DNA of 64,000 nucleotides from Desulfovibrio sp. G11 (GCF_900243745.1 NZ_LT984798.1:62001-126000); one strand, 5' to 3'. Counted from the first letter of the stretch, positions 16,139 to 26,077 are shown. Program-made: numbers and translations. Notes: generated by a model not told the origin, from the letters alone.

Positions 16139-18685
16139 GTGGATCTTCATGATTTTTCGAGCAAAATAGCGGAAGTTACCAAGAATCTTTCGCCTGAAGA
16201 GCGCGAGCAGTTGCGCAAGATTTTTGCCACTGTCACCCTGCCCGCCCAGTCGGCCCCTTCCGCAGCGGCACAGCCGTCTCCCGCTGCCCACTCTGGTCCC
16301 GGCGTACCTGAAGGGCCTACACAGCGCCATGTGCTGCTGAAAGAAAACTACCTCAAGCAGGTTCCGCGCATCACCATTCACCGCGCCCGCACAATCACCA
16401 AGATTGACAAAGAAAACCCCGGTATGCCGCGTATTCTGCTGCGCGCCACTGCTTTTCGCCATTGCTGCGAAAGCGCTCCGCTGATTATCCAGGACCATGA
16501 ACTCATTGTCGGCGCCCCCAACGGCGCGCCCCGCGCCGGTGCTTTTTCTCCCGAAATTTCCTGGCGCTGGCTCAGGGATGAGCTGGATACCATTGACAGT
16601 CGCGCCCAGGACCCTTTCCACCTTGCCGAAGAAGACAAAAAGATCCTGTGTGAGGAAATCTTCCCCTACTGGGCGGGCAAGTCTGTAGATGAATACTGTG
16701 AAGCACAGTACCGCGAAGCCGGTCTGTGGGAACTTTCGGGTGAATCCTATGTATCCGACTGCTCCTACCACGCCCTCAACGGCGGCGGCGACTCCAACCC
16801 CGGCTACGACGTCATTCTCATGAAGAAGGGCATGCTGGACATTCAGCGCGAAGCACGTGAACACCTGGAACAGCTGAGCTATGACCGGCCCGAGGATATC
16901 GACAAGATCTACTTCTACAAGTCGGTTATTGAAACCACCGAAGGCGTCATGATCTACGCCCGGCGCATGTCCAAATACGCAGCACAGCTGGCCGCTCGCG
17001 AAAACGACCCCAGGCGCAAGGCCGAGCTGCTCAAGATCGCCGAGGTCAACGCCCGCGTTCCCGCCCATGCCCCCACCACCTTCTGGGAAGCCATTCAGGC
17101 CGTGTGGACCGTGGAATCACTGCTGGTTGTGGAAGAAAACCAGACAGGCATGTCCATCGGCCGTGTCGACCAGTACATGTACCCCTTCTACAAGGCCGAT
17201 ATCGAAGCGGGCCGCATGACGCCTTATGAAGCCTTTGACCTCGCAGGCTGCATGCTCATCAAGATGTCTGAAATGATGTGGCTCACCAGCGAAGGCAGCT
17301 CCAAATTCTTTGCCGGCTACCAGCCCTTCGTTAACATGTGCGTTGGCGGCGTCAGCCGTGAAGGGCGCGACGCCACCAACGACCTGACCTATCTGCTCAT
17401 GGATGCGGTGCGTCATGTGCGCATCTACCAGCCCTCGCTGGCTACCCGCGTGCACAACACCTCGCCCCAGGAATACCTGAAAAAAATCGTGTCCGTCATC
17501 CGTTCGGGCATGGGTTTTCCGGCTGTGCACTTTGACGACACCCACATCAAGATGATGCTGGCCAAGGGCGTCGACATTGAAGACGCCCGCGACTACTGCC
17601 TCATGGGTTGCGTGGAACCGCAAAAATCCGGCCGCCTGTATCAGTGGACGTCCACGGCATACACCCAGTGGCCCATCTGCATCGAGCTTGTACTCAACCG
17701 CGGCGTGCCCCTCTGGTACGGCAAGCAGGTCTGCCCTGACCTCGGCGATCTGAGCCAGTTCGACACTTTTGAAAAGTTTGATGCCGCCGTCAAGGAACAG
17801 ATCAGGTACATCACCAAATGGTCAAGCGTGGCTACGGTTATCTCCCAGCGTGTCCACCGCGACCTGGCGCCCAAGCCGCTGATGTCCATCATGTACGAAG
17901 GCTGCATGGAAAAAGGCCGCGATGTAGCCGCCGGCGGTGCCATGTACAACTTCGGTCCCGGCGTGATCTGGAGCGGCCTTGCAACCTACGCCGACTCGAT
18001 GGCCGCTATCAAGAAGCTCGTGTATGACGACAGGAAGTACACCCTGCAGCAACTTAACGAGGCGCTCAAAGCCAACTTTGAAGGCTATGACGCCATTCTG
18101 GCCGACTGCCTGGCCGCGCCCAAATACGGCAACGATGATGACTATGCCGACGATATCGCCGCCGACCTCATCGCCTTTACCGAGCGTGAGCACCGCAAGT
18201 ACCGGACGCTCTACTCCATCCTGAGCCACGGTACACTGTCCATTTCCAACAACACGCCCTTTGGTCAGCTCCTGGGCGCTTCGGCCGGCGGCCGCAAGGC
18301 ATGGCAGCCGCTTTCCGACGGTATCAGCCCCACGCAGGGCGCGGACTACAAGGGTCCCACGGCCATCATCAAGAGCGTGTCCAAGATGTCCAACGACAAC
18401 ATGAACATCGGCATGGTGCATAACTTCAAGCTCATGCCCGGCCTGCTGGATACCCCCGAAGGCGAACAGGGCATTATCACCCTCATTCGCTCTGCCAGCA
18501 TACTTGGCAACGGTGAAATGCAGTTCAACTATCTGGACAACAAGACCATGCTTGAAGCCCAGCAGAACCCCAAAGACTATCGCGACCTTGTGGTCCGTGT
18601 GGCAGGCTATAGCGCCTTCTTTGTGGAACTTTGCAAGGACGTGCAGGACGAAATCATCAGCAGAACTGTGCTGCGCCACTTCTAG
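16139..18685 (+). CDS. cutC: Choline trimethylamine-lyase (glycyl radical enzyme)
   Basis: Splits choline into trimethylamine and acetaldehyde by radical chemistry in the microcompartment lumen. The 848-residue length fits type I CutC. The thiyl-radical cysteine and base glutamate are Cys491 and Glu493 in GCVEP; the radical glycine is Gly823 in RVAGYSAFF. The SYVSDCSYH and GDSNPGYD segments carry the Tyr and Asp of the known choline pocket. The first 30 residues form an amphipathic helix joined by an Ala/Pro linker (about 38-60), likely the encapsulation peptide. GTG at 16139 is the start, with GGAGG upstream. It is distinguished from diol dehydratases and pyruvate formate-lyase by GCVEP and its partner cutD. 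Confidence 0.97.
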   Translation: MDLHDFSSKIAEVTKNLSPEEREQLRKIFATVTLPAQSAPSAAAQPSPAAHSGPGVPEGPTQRHVLLKENYLKQVPRITIHRARTITKIDKENPGMPRILLRATAFRHCCESAPLIIQDHELIVGAPNGAPRAGAFSPEISWRWLRDELDTIDSRAQDPFHLAEEDKKILCEEIFPYWAGKSVDEYCEAQYREAGLWELSGESYVSDCSYHALNGGGDSNPGYDVILMKKGMLDIQREAREHLEQLSYDRPEDIDKIYFYKSVIETTEGVMIYARRMSKYAAQLAARENDPRRKAELLKIAEVNARVPAHAPTTFWEAIQAVWTVESLLVVEENQTGMSIGRVDQYMYPFYKADIEAGRMTPYEAFDLAGCMLIKMSEMMWLTSEGSSKFFAGYQPFVNMCVGGVSREGRDATNDLTYLLMDAVRHVRIYQPSLATRVHNTSPQEYLKKIVSVIRSGMGFPAVHFDDTHIKMMLAKGVDIEDARDYCLMGCVEPQKSGRLYQWTSTAYTQWPICIELVLNRGVPLWYGKQVCPDLGDLSQFDTFEKFDAAVKEQIRYITKWSSVATVISQRVHRDLAPKPLMSIMYEGCMEKGRDVAAGGAMYNFGPGVIWSGLATYADSMAAIKKLVYDDRKYTLQQLNEALKANFEGYDAILADCLAAPKYGNDDDYADDIAADLIAFTEREHRKYRTLYSILSHGTLSISNNTPFGQLLGASAGGRKAWQPLSDGISPTQGADYKGPTAIIKSVSKMSNDNMNIGMVHNFKLMPGLLDTPEGEQGIITLIRSASILGNGEMQFNYLDNKTMLEAQQNPKDYRDLVVRVAGYSAFFVELCKDVQDEIISRTVLRHF

Positions 18686-18700
18686 ACCGGATGCGGCACG

Positions 18701-18738
18701 TGCCGCGCCCCCTTTTTTCTCGTGGAGGGGGCGCGGCA
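18701..18738 (+). promoter_or_regulatory. Perfect 12-bp hairpin between cutC and cutD
   Basis: TGCCGCGCCCCC (18701-18712) pairs exactly with GGGGGCGCGGCA (18727-18738) around a 14-base T-rich loop. The ribosome site GGAGGGGG of the short frame at 18741 lies in the right arm. The T run is in the loop, not after the stem, so it is not a normal terminator. It could stabilise the cutC message or limit cutD translation. Confidence 0.7.
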
Positions 18739-18740
18739 AA

Positions 18741-18800
18741 ATGAAAGATAACGACAGACAGCGCAGTGCTGCGCCTACAGCAGGGTTTTATCGTGATTGA
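18741..18800 (+). CDS. Possible 19-residue leader peptide before cutD
   Basis: An ATG at 18741 has a strong GGAGGGGG site inside the hairpin arm. The short frame ends in TGA at 18798-18800, overlapping the GTG of cutD at 18793. That geometry would couple cutD translation to the leader, and folding of the hairpin would reduce both. The peptide is charged and has no known family. Confidence 0.35.
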   Translation: MKDNDRQRSAAPTAGFYRD

Positions 18801-19725
18801 AAGAAAAGCCAGAGTTTTCAACATACAAAAATACAATATGTATGACGGACCGGGCATACGTACCCTGGTGTTTTTCAAAGGCTGCCCCCTGCGCTGCCAA
18901 TGGTGTTCCAACCCTGAAAGCCAGACCCGCCGCTTTGAGGTCCTGTTTAAAAAGGACATATGCGTTCACTGCGGCGCGTGCGTACCGGTCTGTCCCGTGG
19001 GCATCCACAGTATGACCAACGCGGGCAGCTGCCACGTGGTGGACAGGAGCAAAGACTGCATAAACTGCGGCAAGTGTGTGCACGCCTGTCCCGAAGCAGC
19101 CCTGGCTATTGCCGGAGAGCAGAAAGGCATTTCAGAACTGCTTGAAGTTATCGAGCAGGACTGGCTTTTTTACGAAAACTCCGGCGGGGGGCTGACCGTT
19201 GGCGGAGGTGAACCCATGGCGCAGCATGAGGCTGTAGCCAACCTGCTGCTGGCCAGCAGGCACAAGGGCATCCACACCGCCATGGAAACCTCGGGGTACG
19301 CAAAACCTGAAGTAGTACGCGCGCTGGCTGAAGTTTGCGACCTGTTTCTCTTTGACATCAAGCACATGGATGCCGACAAGCACTATGCGCTTACAGGCGT
19401 GCGCAACGAACTGATCCTGTCCAACCTGCAATGGCTGCTTGAAAACGGCTGTAATGTAAATATCCGTATGCCCCTGCTCAAGGGCTACAACGATGACGAT
19501 GCCGAAATACATGCCGTGGGCCGCTTTTTGACAGGGCATGGCAAAAGAAAAAATTTCAAGGGCGTGGATTTGCTGCCCTACCACAAAATGGGGGTAAGCA
19601 AGTACGCCCAGCTCGACATGGAGTATCCCATCAAGGACAACCCCGTGCTCGACGATGCCGACTTGCAGCACATTGAGTCCATCCTCAGAACCTACGGGCT
19701 GGACGTGAAGGTCATCAGGCACTAG
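18793..19725 (+). CDS. cutD: CutC-activating radical SAM enzyme
   Basis: Installs the glycyl radical on CutC using S-adenosylmethionine. The 310-residue protein has the radical SAM motif C-x3-C-x2-C (CPLRCQWC) near residue 30. A ferredoxin-like insert with two cysteine clusters follows (CVHCGACVPVCP and CINCGKCVHACP), as in glycyl-radical activating enzymes. GGGEPMAQ supplies the SAM-binding GGE-type motif. I start at the GTG at 18793, which gives the usual N-terminus before FNIQKYNMYDGPG; a GTG nine codons earlier is possible. The activator sits directly behind its target, separated by the hairpin and leader. Confidence 0.96.
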   Translation: MIERKARVFNIQKYNMYDGPGIRTLVFFKGCPLRCQWCSNPESQTRRFEVLFKKDICVHCGACVPVCPVGIHSMTNAGSCHVVDRSKDCINCGKCVHACPEAALAIAGEQKGISELLEVIEQDWLFYENSGGGLTVGGGEPMAQHEAVANLLLASRHKGIHTAMETSGYAKPEVVRALAEVCDLFLFDIKHMDADKHYALTGVRNELILSNLQWLLENGCNVNIRMPLLKGYNDDDAEIHAVGRFLTGHGKRKNFKGVDLLPYHKMGVSKYAQLDMEYPIKDNPVLDDADLQHIESILRTYGLDVKVIRH

Positions 19726-19754
19726 GGCATCTGCCAAAAACAGGAGAATACGCC

Positions 19755-20363
19755 ATGCTGGCACTGGGACTTATAGAAACAAAAGGGCTTGTAGGAGCCA
19801 TTGAAGCGGCGGACGCCATGCTCAAGGCGGCCAATGTGCGCCTGCTTGAAAAAACGCTGGCGACCGGCGGCCTTGTGACCATCACCGTGGCAGGCGAAGT
19901 TTCGGCCGTGCAGTCGGCTGTAGACGCGGCCCAGGACTCGCTGTCCAGGCTGGAAGGCGCGGTCTGTGTTTCCTGCCACGTAATCCCCCGCCCTGACGGC
20001 GAACTTGACCGCATACTGCTTCTGCAGCCCGGGCAATACACTATAGACCCGGACCCTGCAACCGCCGCGCCGAAAGCAGAAACAGCGAAAGTTGAAATAG
20101 TGGAACTTGTCGAGATTGTGGAAGAAATCCCGGCCCCCGCAGCCCCGAAAGGCGGCGCGAAGGCCGAGACCAGCGGGAAGGCCCCGGCCCCTGAGGCGCA
20201 GGAAGCCTATGATCCCGAAAAATGCAAAACCATGAGCATGAACAAACTTCGTCAGCTTGCCAAAGACATGAAGGTAGACCTCTCCCGTGAGCAGATCGCC
20301 TCGTCCAACAGGCAAACCCTGATGAACGCCATCGACCGGGCGGCACGGAAGGAAAAGGAGTAG
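19755..20363 (+). CDS. BMC shell protein with C-terminal extension
   Basis: A 202-residue protein. Residues 1-90 are a single BMC domain (ALGLIETKGLVGAIEAADAMLKAA) that would form hexamers. An acidic, Ala/Pro-rich linker follows (about 95-150). The last 45 residues are a small helical basic domain (MSMNKLRQLAKDMKVDLS), a layout seen in EutK/PduK relatives, whose tails may bind nucleic acid or cargo. The cutE position follows from gene order. It is separated from cutD by 29 bp and from cutF by 3 bp. Confidence 0.85.
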   Translation: MLALGLIETKGLVGAIEAADAMLKAANVRLLEKTLATGGLVTITVAGEVSAVQSAVDAAQDSLSRLEGAVCVSCHVIPRPDGELDRILLLQPGQYTIDPDPATAAPKAETAKVEIVELVEIVEEIPAPAAPKGGAKAETSGKAPAPEAQEAYDPEKCKTMSMNKLRQLAKDMKVDLSREQIASSNRQTLMNAIDRAARKEKE

Positions 20364-20366
20364 GAC

Positions 20367-21944
20367 ATGGTTGATAAGGATTTGCTTTCCATTCAAGAGG
20401 CCCGCGCCCTGGTTCGCGCAGCGCGCAAGGCCCAGCCCGAATTCGCGCAGTTGAGCCAGGAACGCGTGAATGACGTGGTCAGGGCCGTGGCCGAAGCCAC
20501 GGCAGCCCAGGCTGAAGTTCTGGCAAACATGGCCGTTGAAGAAACCGGCTTCGGCAGACCGCAGGACAAAAAAATCAAGAACCTGCTGGCCAGTGAAAAA
20601 GTTCATGCCTGCATCAAGGACATGAAAACCATTGGCGTGCTGTGTTCTGATCCGGTGACCAAGATCGTTGAAATTGCCGTGCCCGTTGGCGTGATTGCCG
20701 GTATCGTGCCGTCCACCAACCCTACGTCCACTGTTATTTACAAGGCGCTTATCTCGCTCAAGGCGGGTAACGCCATTGTGTTCACCCCGCATCCCAGTGC
20801 CCGCAGTTGCATCGCCAAAACCGTGGAAGTCATTCAGGGTGCCCTGCGCGCCTGCCACGTGTCGCCCGATCTGGTGAGCAGCATCAGTCTGCCCTCCATT
20901 GAAGGCACCAACGAGTTGATGAAGATGGCTGACCTTATCCTGGCGACAGGCGGCCCGGGCATGGTCAAGGCAGCGTACAGCTCCGGCACCCCTGCTCTGG
21001 GCGTCGGCGCGGGCAACGTGCCTGCCTACATTGAGCGCAGTGCCAATATTGAAGATGCCGTGACCAAGATCATGAGCAGCAAAACCTTTGATAACGGCAC
21101 AATCTGCGCTTCGGAGCAATCCATCGTTACCGAGTCATGCATTGCCGACAAGGTTCGTGCCGTTATGGAAGCTCAGGGCTGCTATTTTCTTGCCGGAGAA
21201 AAGCTTGAAAAAGTCAAGCGCGTCATGGAACGCGGCAATGGCAGCATGAACCCCGCCATTGTGGGCCGTGATGCCCTGAGCATCGCCCGCGTTGCCGGCA
21301 TTGAAGTGCCGCAGGGCACGCGCCTGCTGGTTTCCGACGAAAAAGGCGTGGGACCCAAGTACCCCTTCAGCAAAGAAAAACTCACCGCCCTGCTGGGCTT
21401 CTATGTGGTGGAAGACTGGCGCGAAGCCTGCGAACTGTGCACGGCCCTCCTGCACAACGGCGGTGTGGGCCATTCGCTGTCCATCCACTCGCAGAACGAA
21501 GAGGTCATTCGTGAGTTCGGCCTTAAAAAGCCTGTGTCGCGCATGCTGGTGAATACGCCCTCCACACAGGGAGCCGTGGGTCTTTCCACCGGCCTGTTCC
21601 CCTCCTTCACCCTGGGCTGCGGCGCAGTGGGCGGCAGTGCCACTTCCGACAACGTAACCCCCCTGAACCTGCTCAACGTGCGCCGCGTGGCCTACGATCT
21701 GCAGTCACAGGGCTGCTCCTGCGCTTCTTCCGCATCGTGCGGCGTTTCCACCATGGCGGGCGTTTCTGCTCCTGCGGCTTCCGCCGGGCACTACCCGCCC
21801 TCAGCCATGCTTTCGGGCTGCTGCCACCACGGGGCCAACCACGATGCCGTGGTCGCTCCCCAGGCGGCCGCAGCAGCCGCTGGCGGGCTGGATATCAATG
21901 CCGTTACGGAAATGATCGTGGCGGAACTGAAAAAAGTTTTGTAA
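20367..21944 (+). CDS. cutF: CoA-acylating acetaldehyde dehydrogenase with C-terminal targeting tail
   Basis: Oxidises acetaldehyde from CutC to acetyl-CoA with NAD+. The 525-residue protein keeps the catalytic cysteine in [11 protein letters not shown], unlike cutB. NAD-binding elements [12 protein letters not shown] and [12 protein letters not shown] are present. After the domain ends (about residue 445) there is a Cys/His-rich linker (CSCASSASC, then CCHHGANHD) and an Ala-rich stretch. A final amphipathic helix ([17 protein letters not shown]) looks like an encapsulation peptide placed at the C-terminus, as seen in some aldehyde dehydrogenases. The linker cysteines could bind a metal. Confidence 0.92.
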   Translation: MVDKDLLSIQEARALVRAARKAQPEFAQLSQERVNDVVRAVAEATAAQAEVLANMAVEETGFGRPQDKKIKNLLASEKVHACIKDMKTIGVLCSDPVTKIVEIAVPVGVIAGIVPSTNPTSTVIYKALISLKAGNAIVFTPHPSARSCIAKTVEVIQGALRACHVSPDLVSSISLPSIEGTNELMKMADLILATGGPGMVKAAYSSGTPALGVGAGNVPAYIERSANIEDAVTKIMSSKTFDNGTICASEQSIVTESCIADKVRAVMEAQGCYFLAGEKLEKVKRVMERGNGSMNPAIVGRDALSIARVAGIEVPQGTRLLVSDEKGVGPKYPFSKEKLTALLGFYVVEDWREACELCTALLHNGGVGHSLSIHSQNEEVIREFGLKKPVSRMLVNTPSTQGAVGLSTGLFPSFTLGCGAVGGSATSDNVTPLNLLNVRRVAYDLQSQGCSCASSASCGVSTMAGVSAPAASAGHYPPSAMLSGCCHHGANHDAVVAPQAAAAAAGGLDINAVTEMIVAELKKVL

Positions 21945-22025
21945 ACCGCGGCCCGGCCCTGCCGTTGTCGCATCAGATCAAAAACTATTTGAACACTATT
22001 GTTAAAAATCAAAGGAGATACCGCT

Positions 22026-22313
22026 ATGACCACTTCTTCCAACGCCCTGGGCATGATCGAAACCCGTGGCCTTGTCGGCGCAGTTGAAGCCGCCGACGCC
22101 ATGGTCAAGGCTGCCAACGTTACCCTTATCGGCCGCAGCCAGGTGGGTGGCGGCCTTGTGACCGTTATGGTGCGCGGTGACGTGGGCGCGGTGAAAGCCG
22201 CTACCGACGCTGGCGCAGCCGCCGCCAAAAAAGTGGGCGAGCTTGTAAGCGTGCACGTTATCCCCCGCCCGCACAGCGAAGTGGAGATGATCCTGCCCAA
22301 GCGCGAAGCCTAA
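22026..22313 (+). CDS. BMC-H hexameric shell protein
   Basis: A 95-residue single-domain shell protein of the PduA/EutM type ([37 protein letters not shown]). It would tile the shell facets, and its central pore should pass small polar substrates. AAGGAG stands seven bases before the ATG. It is nearly identical to the protein at 26078-26362, differing at a handful of positions, mostly at the ends. The cutG position follows from gene order. Confidence 0.93.
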   Translation: MTTSSNALGMIETRGLVGAVEAADAMVKAANVTLIGRSQVGGGLVTVMVRGDVGAVKAATDAGAAAAKKVGELVSVHVIPRPHSEVEMILPKREA

Positions 22314-22386
22314 CCCATACCCACGACACGAGTCCGGCGGCGATGCGGCATCCCTACCCCGCCCGCCGCCGGACAGTGGAGCCGAG

Positions 22387-23070
22387 ATGAATACTCAAGT
22401 GATGAACGAGCAAGCTCTTAAAGATCTTCTGGCTGGCGTGGTCCGCAAGGTGCTGACACAGGAATGCGGCGAATCTGCCGCTACCGCCATGAACGCCGGG
22501 CCTATTCCGGTGGAAATTTCAGCCCGTCACGCTCATTTGAGCGTGTCAGACGCGCTTACCCTCTTCGGCGAGGCTCTACGGCCCGACAGGCCGCTTTCCC
22601 AGCCGGGGCAGTTTCTGAGCACGGGGCGCGTGCGTCTTATCGGCCCCAAGGGCGTTATGGACAATGTGGCCGTACTCGGCCCCGCCCGCGATGTTTCCCA
22701 GGTAGAAATATCCCGGACGGACGCCCGCGCTCTGGGCATCAATCCGCCTGTTCGCCAAAGCGGCGACATTAAAGACACGCCGGGCATCATTCTGGCTTCG
22801 GCCACAGGGATTGTTGGTCTGGACTGCGGCGTCATCGTGGCTTCACGCCACATTCACATGCATACAGACGATGCCCGCCGCTTCGGACTCAAGGACAAGG
22901 ACATGGTCGACGTGCGGCTTGATACCGAACGCCCCATGATTCTGGAAAACGTGCTGGTGCGCGTCAGCGACAACTTCAAGCTGGCTATGCACATCGATGC
23001 CGACGAAGGCAACAGCGCGGGCTGGAAGCCCGGCGCCACCGGCATGATCATCGGACTGAGCAGAGGTTAG
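22387..23070 (+). CDS. pduL: PduL-type phosphate acyltransferase
   Basis: Exchanges CoA for phosphate on acetyl-CoA, giving acetyl-phosphate and recycling CoA inside the shell. The 227-residue protein has the two PduL beta-barrel halves, with zinc-binding histidines in EISARHAHLS and VASRHIHMH. The N-terminal ALKDLLAGVVRKVL helix is a typical encapsulation peptide, followed by a short linker. The gene abuts eutJ (two bases apart). An acetate kinase to use the product is not in this window. Confidence 0.93.
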   Translation: MNTQVMNEQALKDLLAGVVRKVLTQECGESAATAMNAGPIPVEISARHAHLSVSDALTLFGEALRPDRPLSQPGQFLSTGRVRLIGPKGVMDNVAVLGPARDVSQVEISRTDARALGINPPVRQSGDIKDTPGIILASATGIVGLDCGVIVASRHIHMHTDDARRFGLKDKDMVDVRLDTERPMILENVLVRVSDNFKLAMHIDADEGNSAGWKPGATGMIIGLSRG

Positions 23071-23072
23071 CA

Positions 23073-23894
23073 ATGGACTTTACCGCCGCTGACAAGCTTA
23101 TGGACACCCTGGAAAAATGCCGCAAAAAGCCCCGCAAGGTCACTGCCACGGAGCCGCTCTATGTGGGCGTGGACCTGGGCACAGCCTATATTGTTGTTGT
23201 GGCGGTCAATGCAAAAAAGCAGCCTGTGGCCTGCGCCATGCGCTTTGCCCAGGTGGTCAAGGACGGCCTTATCGTCGACTACACGGGCGGGCTGCGCATT
23301 GTACGTGATCTTACGCAGGAACTTGAAGAAAAGCTGGGCCGCAAGCTTGAAAAGGCGGCCATAGCCGTCCCCCCCGGGACCAGTGAACGCGACTGCGCCA
23401 CCCATCGCCATGTGGCGGAGGGCGCGGGCTATCAGGTCACCTCTGTGCTGGATGAACCCACAGCGGCCAACAGCGTGCTTGGCGTACGCGACGGGGCCAT
23501 CGTGGATATCGGCGGCGGCACCACAGGCATCGCCGTACTGGAAGACGGCAAGGTCGTCTATGTTGCCGACGAACCCACAGGCGGCACTCACGTGAGCTTG
23601 GTGCTGGCCGGCAACTACGACATCAGTTTTGAAGAAGCCGAAGACCTGAAAAAAGACAAGGCCCGTCAGAAAGAAATCTTGCCTGTGGTGCGACCTGTCA
23701 TTGAAAAAATGGGATCCATCATTCACCGGCATGTGCAGGGGCGTAATGTTTCGGCCCTGTATCTCGTGGGCGGCACCTGCTGCTTGCAGGATATGGAAAA
23801 GGTTATCCAGAAATATACCGGCTTGCCGACCTACAAGCCCGCCAATCCTTTTCTGGTAACACCCCTGGGCATAGCCCTCAATTGCACTGACTAG
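23073..23894 (+). CDS. eutJ: EutJ-type chaperone-like protein
   Basis: A 273-residue member of the actin/Hsp70 ATPase fold. Phosphate-binding motifs are YVGVDLGTAYIVVV (phosphate 1) and VDIGGGTTGIAVLEDG (phosphate 2), with DEPTAAN between them as in DnaK relatives; the DnaK substrate-binding domain is absent. EutJ proteins are thought to help assemble microcompartment enzymes, though their role is not settled. An adenine-binding LVGGTCCLQDME segment is near the C-terminus. Confidence 0.9.
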   Translation: MDFTAADKLMDTLEKCRKKPRKVTATEPLYVGVDLGTAYIVVVAVNAKKQPVACAMRFAQVVKDGLIVDYTGGLRIVRDLTQELEEKLGRKLEKAAIAVPPGTSERDCATHRHVAEGAGYQVTSVLDEPTAANSVLGVRDGAIVDIGGGTTGIAVLEDGKVVYVADEPTGGTHVSLVLAGNYDISFEEAEDLKKDKARQKEILPVVRPVIEKMGSIIHRHVQGRNVSALYLVGGTCCLQDMEKVIQKYTGLPTYKPANPFLVTPLGIALNCTD

Positions 23895-24019
23895 AATATT
23901 GTGACGTTGAAGTGCCGCTGCCGGTAAAAAATCTACCTGCGGGCAGCCCGCAGTGCGGATGTAAACACCCTGTAAAGGCAGCCAAAGGTTTTCAACATCA
24001 AACAGCCTTGATCATAAAT

Positions 24020-24658
24020 ATGGAAATGCAGAAGAATGCGGCCATGAATGCGGATACGCAGGCCCTCATAAATACCGTGGTACAGCGCGTTCTGGCCAAA
24101 CTCGGCGACATACTGCCGGAGCAGCCCAGTCAGGCTTCCGGGCCACTGGTGGAGATTCTGGCTCCCGCCGATGACAGGCTTGCCGGTCAGGTAAAAGACC
24201 GTTTGCCGGAAGCCCGGATACGCTTTGAAGGTGCCGGACAACCCGACAGCGCACAAGTCTACGTTCTGCCGGAACTCGGCTGTTCCGACATGGCGGACCT
24301 GGCCCTGGGCAGGGCTTCAAGCCTCGCTCTTCGCAAGGTGCTTGACCTGCTGCTTGAAGGCAAGGAAGTGCGTACGCTGGGCTTCGCCTATCGCACTCAC
24401 GCCCAGACGGCTCCCTTTGCTCTTCTGAAACTGTATGAAGGCTACGAGGCTGCACTGGCCGGTTTTGGACTGACGGAGCTTGCAGCGCCTGCTCCGGATT
24501 CCGCCCGACTGAGCCAGAGTCTCGTAACGGCGGACCATGTGACAGAGGCCGCCCGCACTGGTGCGCAGACCCTTCGCGTGCCACGCCGGGCTGTGGTGAC
24601 GCCCCTGGCCCAGGAGGCCGCGGCGAACAACCATATGACCATTTTGAAAAATCTGTAG
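24020..24658 (+). CDS. PduM-like microcompartment protein
   Basis: About 212 residues. The N-terminus (ALINTVVQRVLAKL) is an amphipathic helix of the encapsulation type. The C-terminus carries AVVTPLAQEAA, a TPxA-type motif shared by PduM and EutQ relatives. I place it with PduM, a structural protein of unknown mechanism, at moderate confidence. No start has a clear ribosome site; the ATG at 24020 or the one at 24044 is likely. Confidence 0.65.
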   Translation: MEMQKNAAMNADTQALINTVVQRVLAKLGDILPEQPSQASGPLVEILAPADDRLAGQVKDRLPEARIRFEGAGQPDSAQVYVLPELGCSDMADLALGRASSLALRKVLDLLLEGKEVRTLGFAYRTHAQTAPFALLKLYEGYEAALAGFGLTELAAPAPDSARLSQSLVTADHVTEAARTGAQTLRVPRRAVVTPLAQEAAANNHMTILKNL

Positions 24659-24665
24659 GTGTCAC

Positions 24666-24953
24666 ATGCTTATAGGCATTGTTGTCGGCAATGTTTGGGC
24701 CACCCGCAAAGAAGATTCCCTCAACGGGCTGAAGCTCATGGTGGTGCAACGGCTTGACCTCGCCCACAACAAGCTGGCTGAAAGCTTTGTGGCCGTGGAC
24801 TGTGTGGGAGCTGGCATTGGCGAGCGGGTGCTTATCACCACCGGCAGTTCCGCCCGCAAGGCTCTGTATAATCAGGAAGCGCCCGTTGATGCCGCCATTG
24901 TGGGCATTCTCGATCAGGAAGAAATGATGGGCAAAAAACCGGAGAGCACATAA
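24666..24953 (+). CDS. eutN: BMC-P pentameric vertex protein (EutN/CcmL family)
   Basis: A 95-residue protein of the EutN/CcmL family that caps the twelve vertices of the shell. It opens with LIGIVVGNVWATRK and carries VDCVGAGIGERVLITTGSSA, the conserved core of the family. It lies seven bases after the PduM-like gene and three before the next shell gene, so all three are co-translated. It is the only vertex gene in the locus. Confidence 0.93.
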   Translation: MLIGIVVGNVWATRKEDSLNGLKLMVVQRLDLAHNKLAESFVAVDCVGAGIGERVLITTGSSARKALYNQEAPVDAAIVGILDQEEMMGKKPEST

Positions 24954-24956
24954 GCC

Positions 24957-25505
24957 ATGGATACTCTGGGCATTGTGGACAGCCGCAGCATAGCGGCCGG
25001 TGCTGAAATCACCGATGCCATGCTCAAGGCCGCGCCTGTTACTCTGGTGCGGGCGTCGGTCATATGCGCCGGACGCCTGCTCATCCTGGTCGAAGGCGAC
25101 CGCGAAGCTGTGGAAACTGCTCTTCGCGCCGCTGAAGGTACTGGTTTTCATCTGGCCGGAAAATATGCCATCTCGCCCGTGTCGCAGCAGGTACAGGCAG
25201 CCCTGCGCCGCCAGCCCTCCCCTATGGGCGGCCGGGCCATGGCCGTTATTGAATGCCGCAATGCCGCCGACGGTATCATGGCGGCGGATACGGCCGTAAA
25301 AAAAGCCGATGTGAGCCTTATGCGGCTGGTTATGGGGCAGGGCATCGGCGGCAAATCCTACTTTGTGCTTACAGGCGATGTGGCCGCCGTGCGTGAAGCC
25401 GCACAGGCCGCAGCCGATGCGCTGGGCAAGAGCCTTCAGCAAATGGTGGTCATTCCCCAGCCCGATGCGGAACTTGTAAAGGCATTTACAGGAGCGGCCC
25501 TGTAA
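24957..25505 (+). CDS. BMC-T shell protein with a pore-position cysteine
   Basis: A 182-residue protein with two BMC domains (residues about 1-85 and 93-178). The first domain carries Cys at VICAGR, the place where PduT has TICPGK and binds a [4Fe-4S] cluster on its three-fold axis. Position suggests the cluster could form here too, but the neighbouring Pro is replaced by Ala. It would be the second such protein in the locus, besides 29182-29733. The cutL position follows from gene order. Confidence 0.85.
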   Translation: MDTLGIVDSRSIAAGAEITDAMLKAAPVTLVRASVICAGRLLILVEGDREAVETALRAAEGTGFHLAGKYAISPVSQQVQAALRRQPSPMGGRAMAVIECRNAADGIMAADTAVKKADVSLMRLVMGQGIGGKSYFVLTGDVAAVREAAQAAADALGKSLQQMVVIPQPDAELVKAFTGAAL

Positions 25506-25549
25506 GGCGCCGCCCGGAAACCCGCCTCGCGCGGTCCCGAGAGGTAATT

Positions 25550-25885
25550 ATGAGCAAGACATTGATCACCGTGGACAATCTGCAGGATTTCATCAGCGGC
25601 GGCCGCCTGCAGATGGATGGATCCAAAATCCTCACCGCAGGTGCGCGCGACGAACTGACCAGACGCGGCATTGAGGTAGCCTGGAGCGACGCTCCGGCGG
25701 CGTGCTGCGGCTGCGGCGGGCAGCATGCCGAAACCGCTGCGCCCTGCCATACCCCCGAACAGGAAGACCTGCTTATCGGTGTGGCGGCCATTATCAAGCA
25801 GCACTACAATATTACCGATCCCGAAGAGTTGAAAAAAATCACTCTGGAAACTGTGACGGCTATCGGCAAGGGACTCGATAACTAG
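25550..25885 (+). CDS. Small cysteine-rich microcompartment-locus protein
   Basis: A 111-residue protein of unknown function, at the cutM position. The N-terminal half has ILTAGARDELTRRGIEV, which resembles the TPxAR-x-(L/Y)-x3-G-I motif of EutQ and PduM proteins. The middle carries a dense cysteine cluster (CCGCGGQHAETAAPCH) that might bind a metal. The C-terminal part is a helix pair (LLIGVAAIIKQHY, LKKITLETVTAIGKGL) that looks like an encapsulation peptide. The RBS is GAGAGG. Confidence 0.75.
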   Translation: MSKTLITVDNLQDFISGGRLQMDGSKILTAGARDELTRRGIEVAWSDAPAACCGCGGQHAETAAPCHTPEQEDLLIGVAAIIKQHYNITDPEELKKITLETVTAIGKGLDN

Positions 25886-26077
25886 GCTTTTGGGCTGTAT
25901 CGCTTGCCTGACGGGTTCCGGCCTGCACCGCAACATACAGCACGGCGGATATATAAAAATCCGCACCGGGCATTTCGGCTGTTGCAGGCTGAATGCCCGC
26001 CAGCAGACAATTACGGCGTGACCGCCAACAAACTTTCGGGCCATGCCCGAAGAACAACCTGAGGTAAGGAGTAAACA

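Noticed and set aside
19722-21119. A 465-codon frame antisense to cutF and its shell gene
   Set aside because: It is a codon-bias shadow; it covers two genes and their junction.
24066-25442. A 458-codon antisense frame across four choline-locus genes
   Set aside because: It crosses several gene boundaries and has no recognisable domain.
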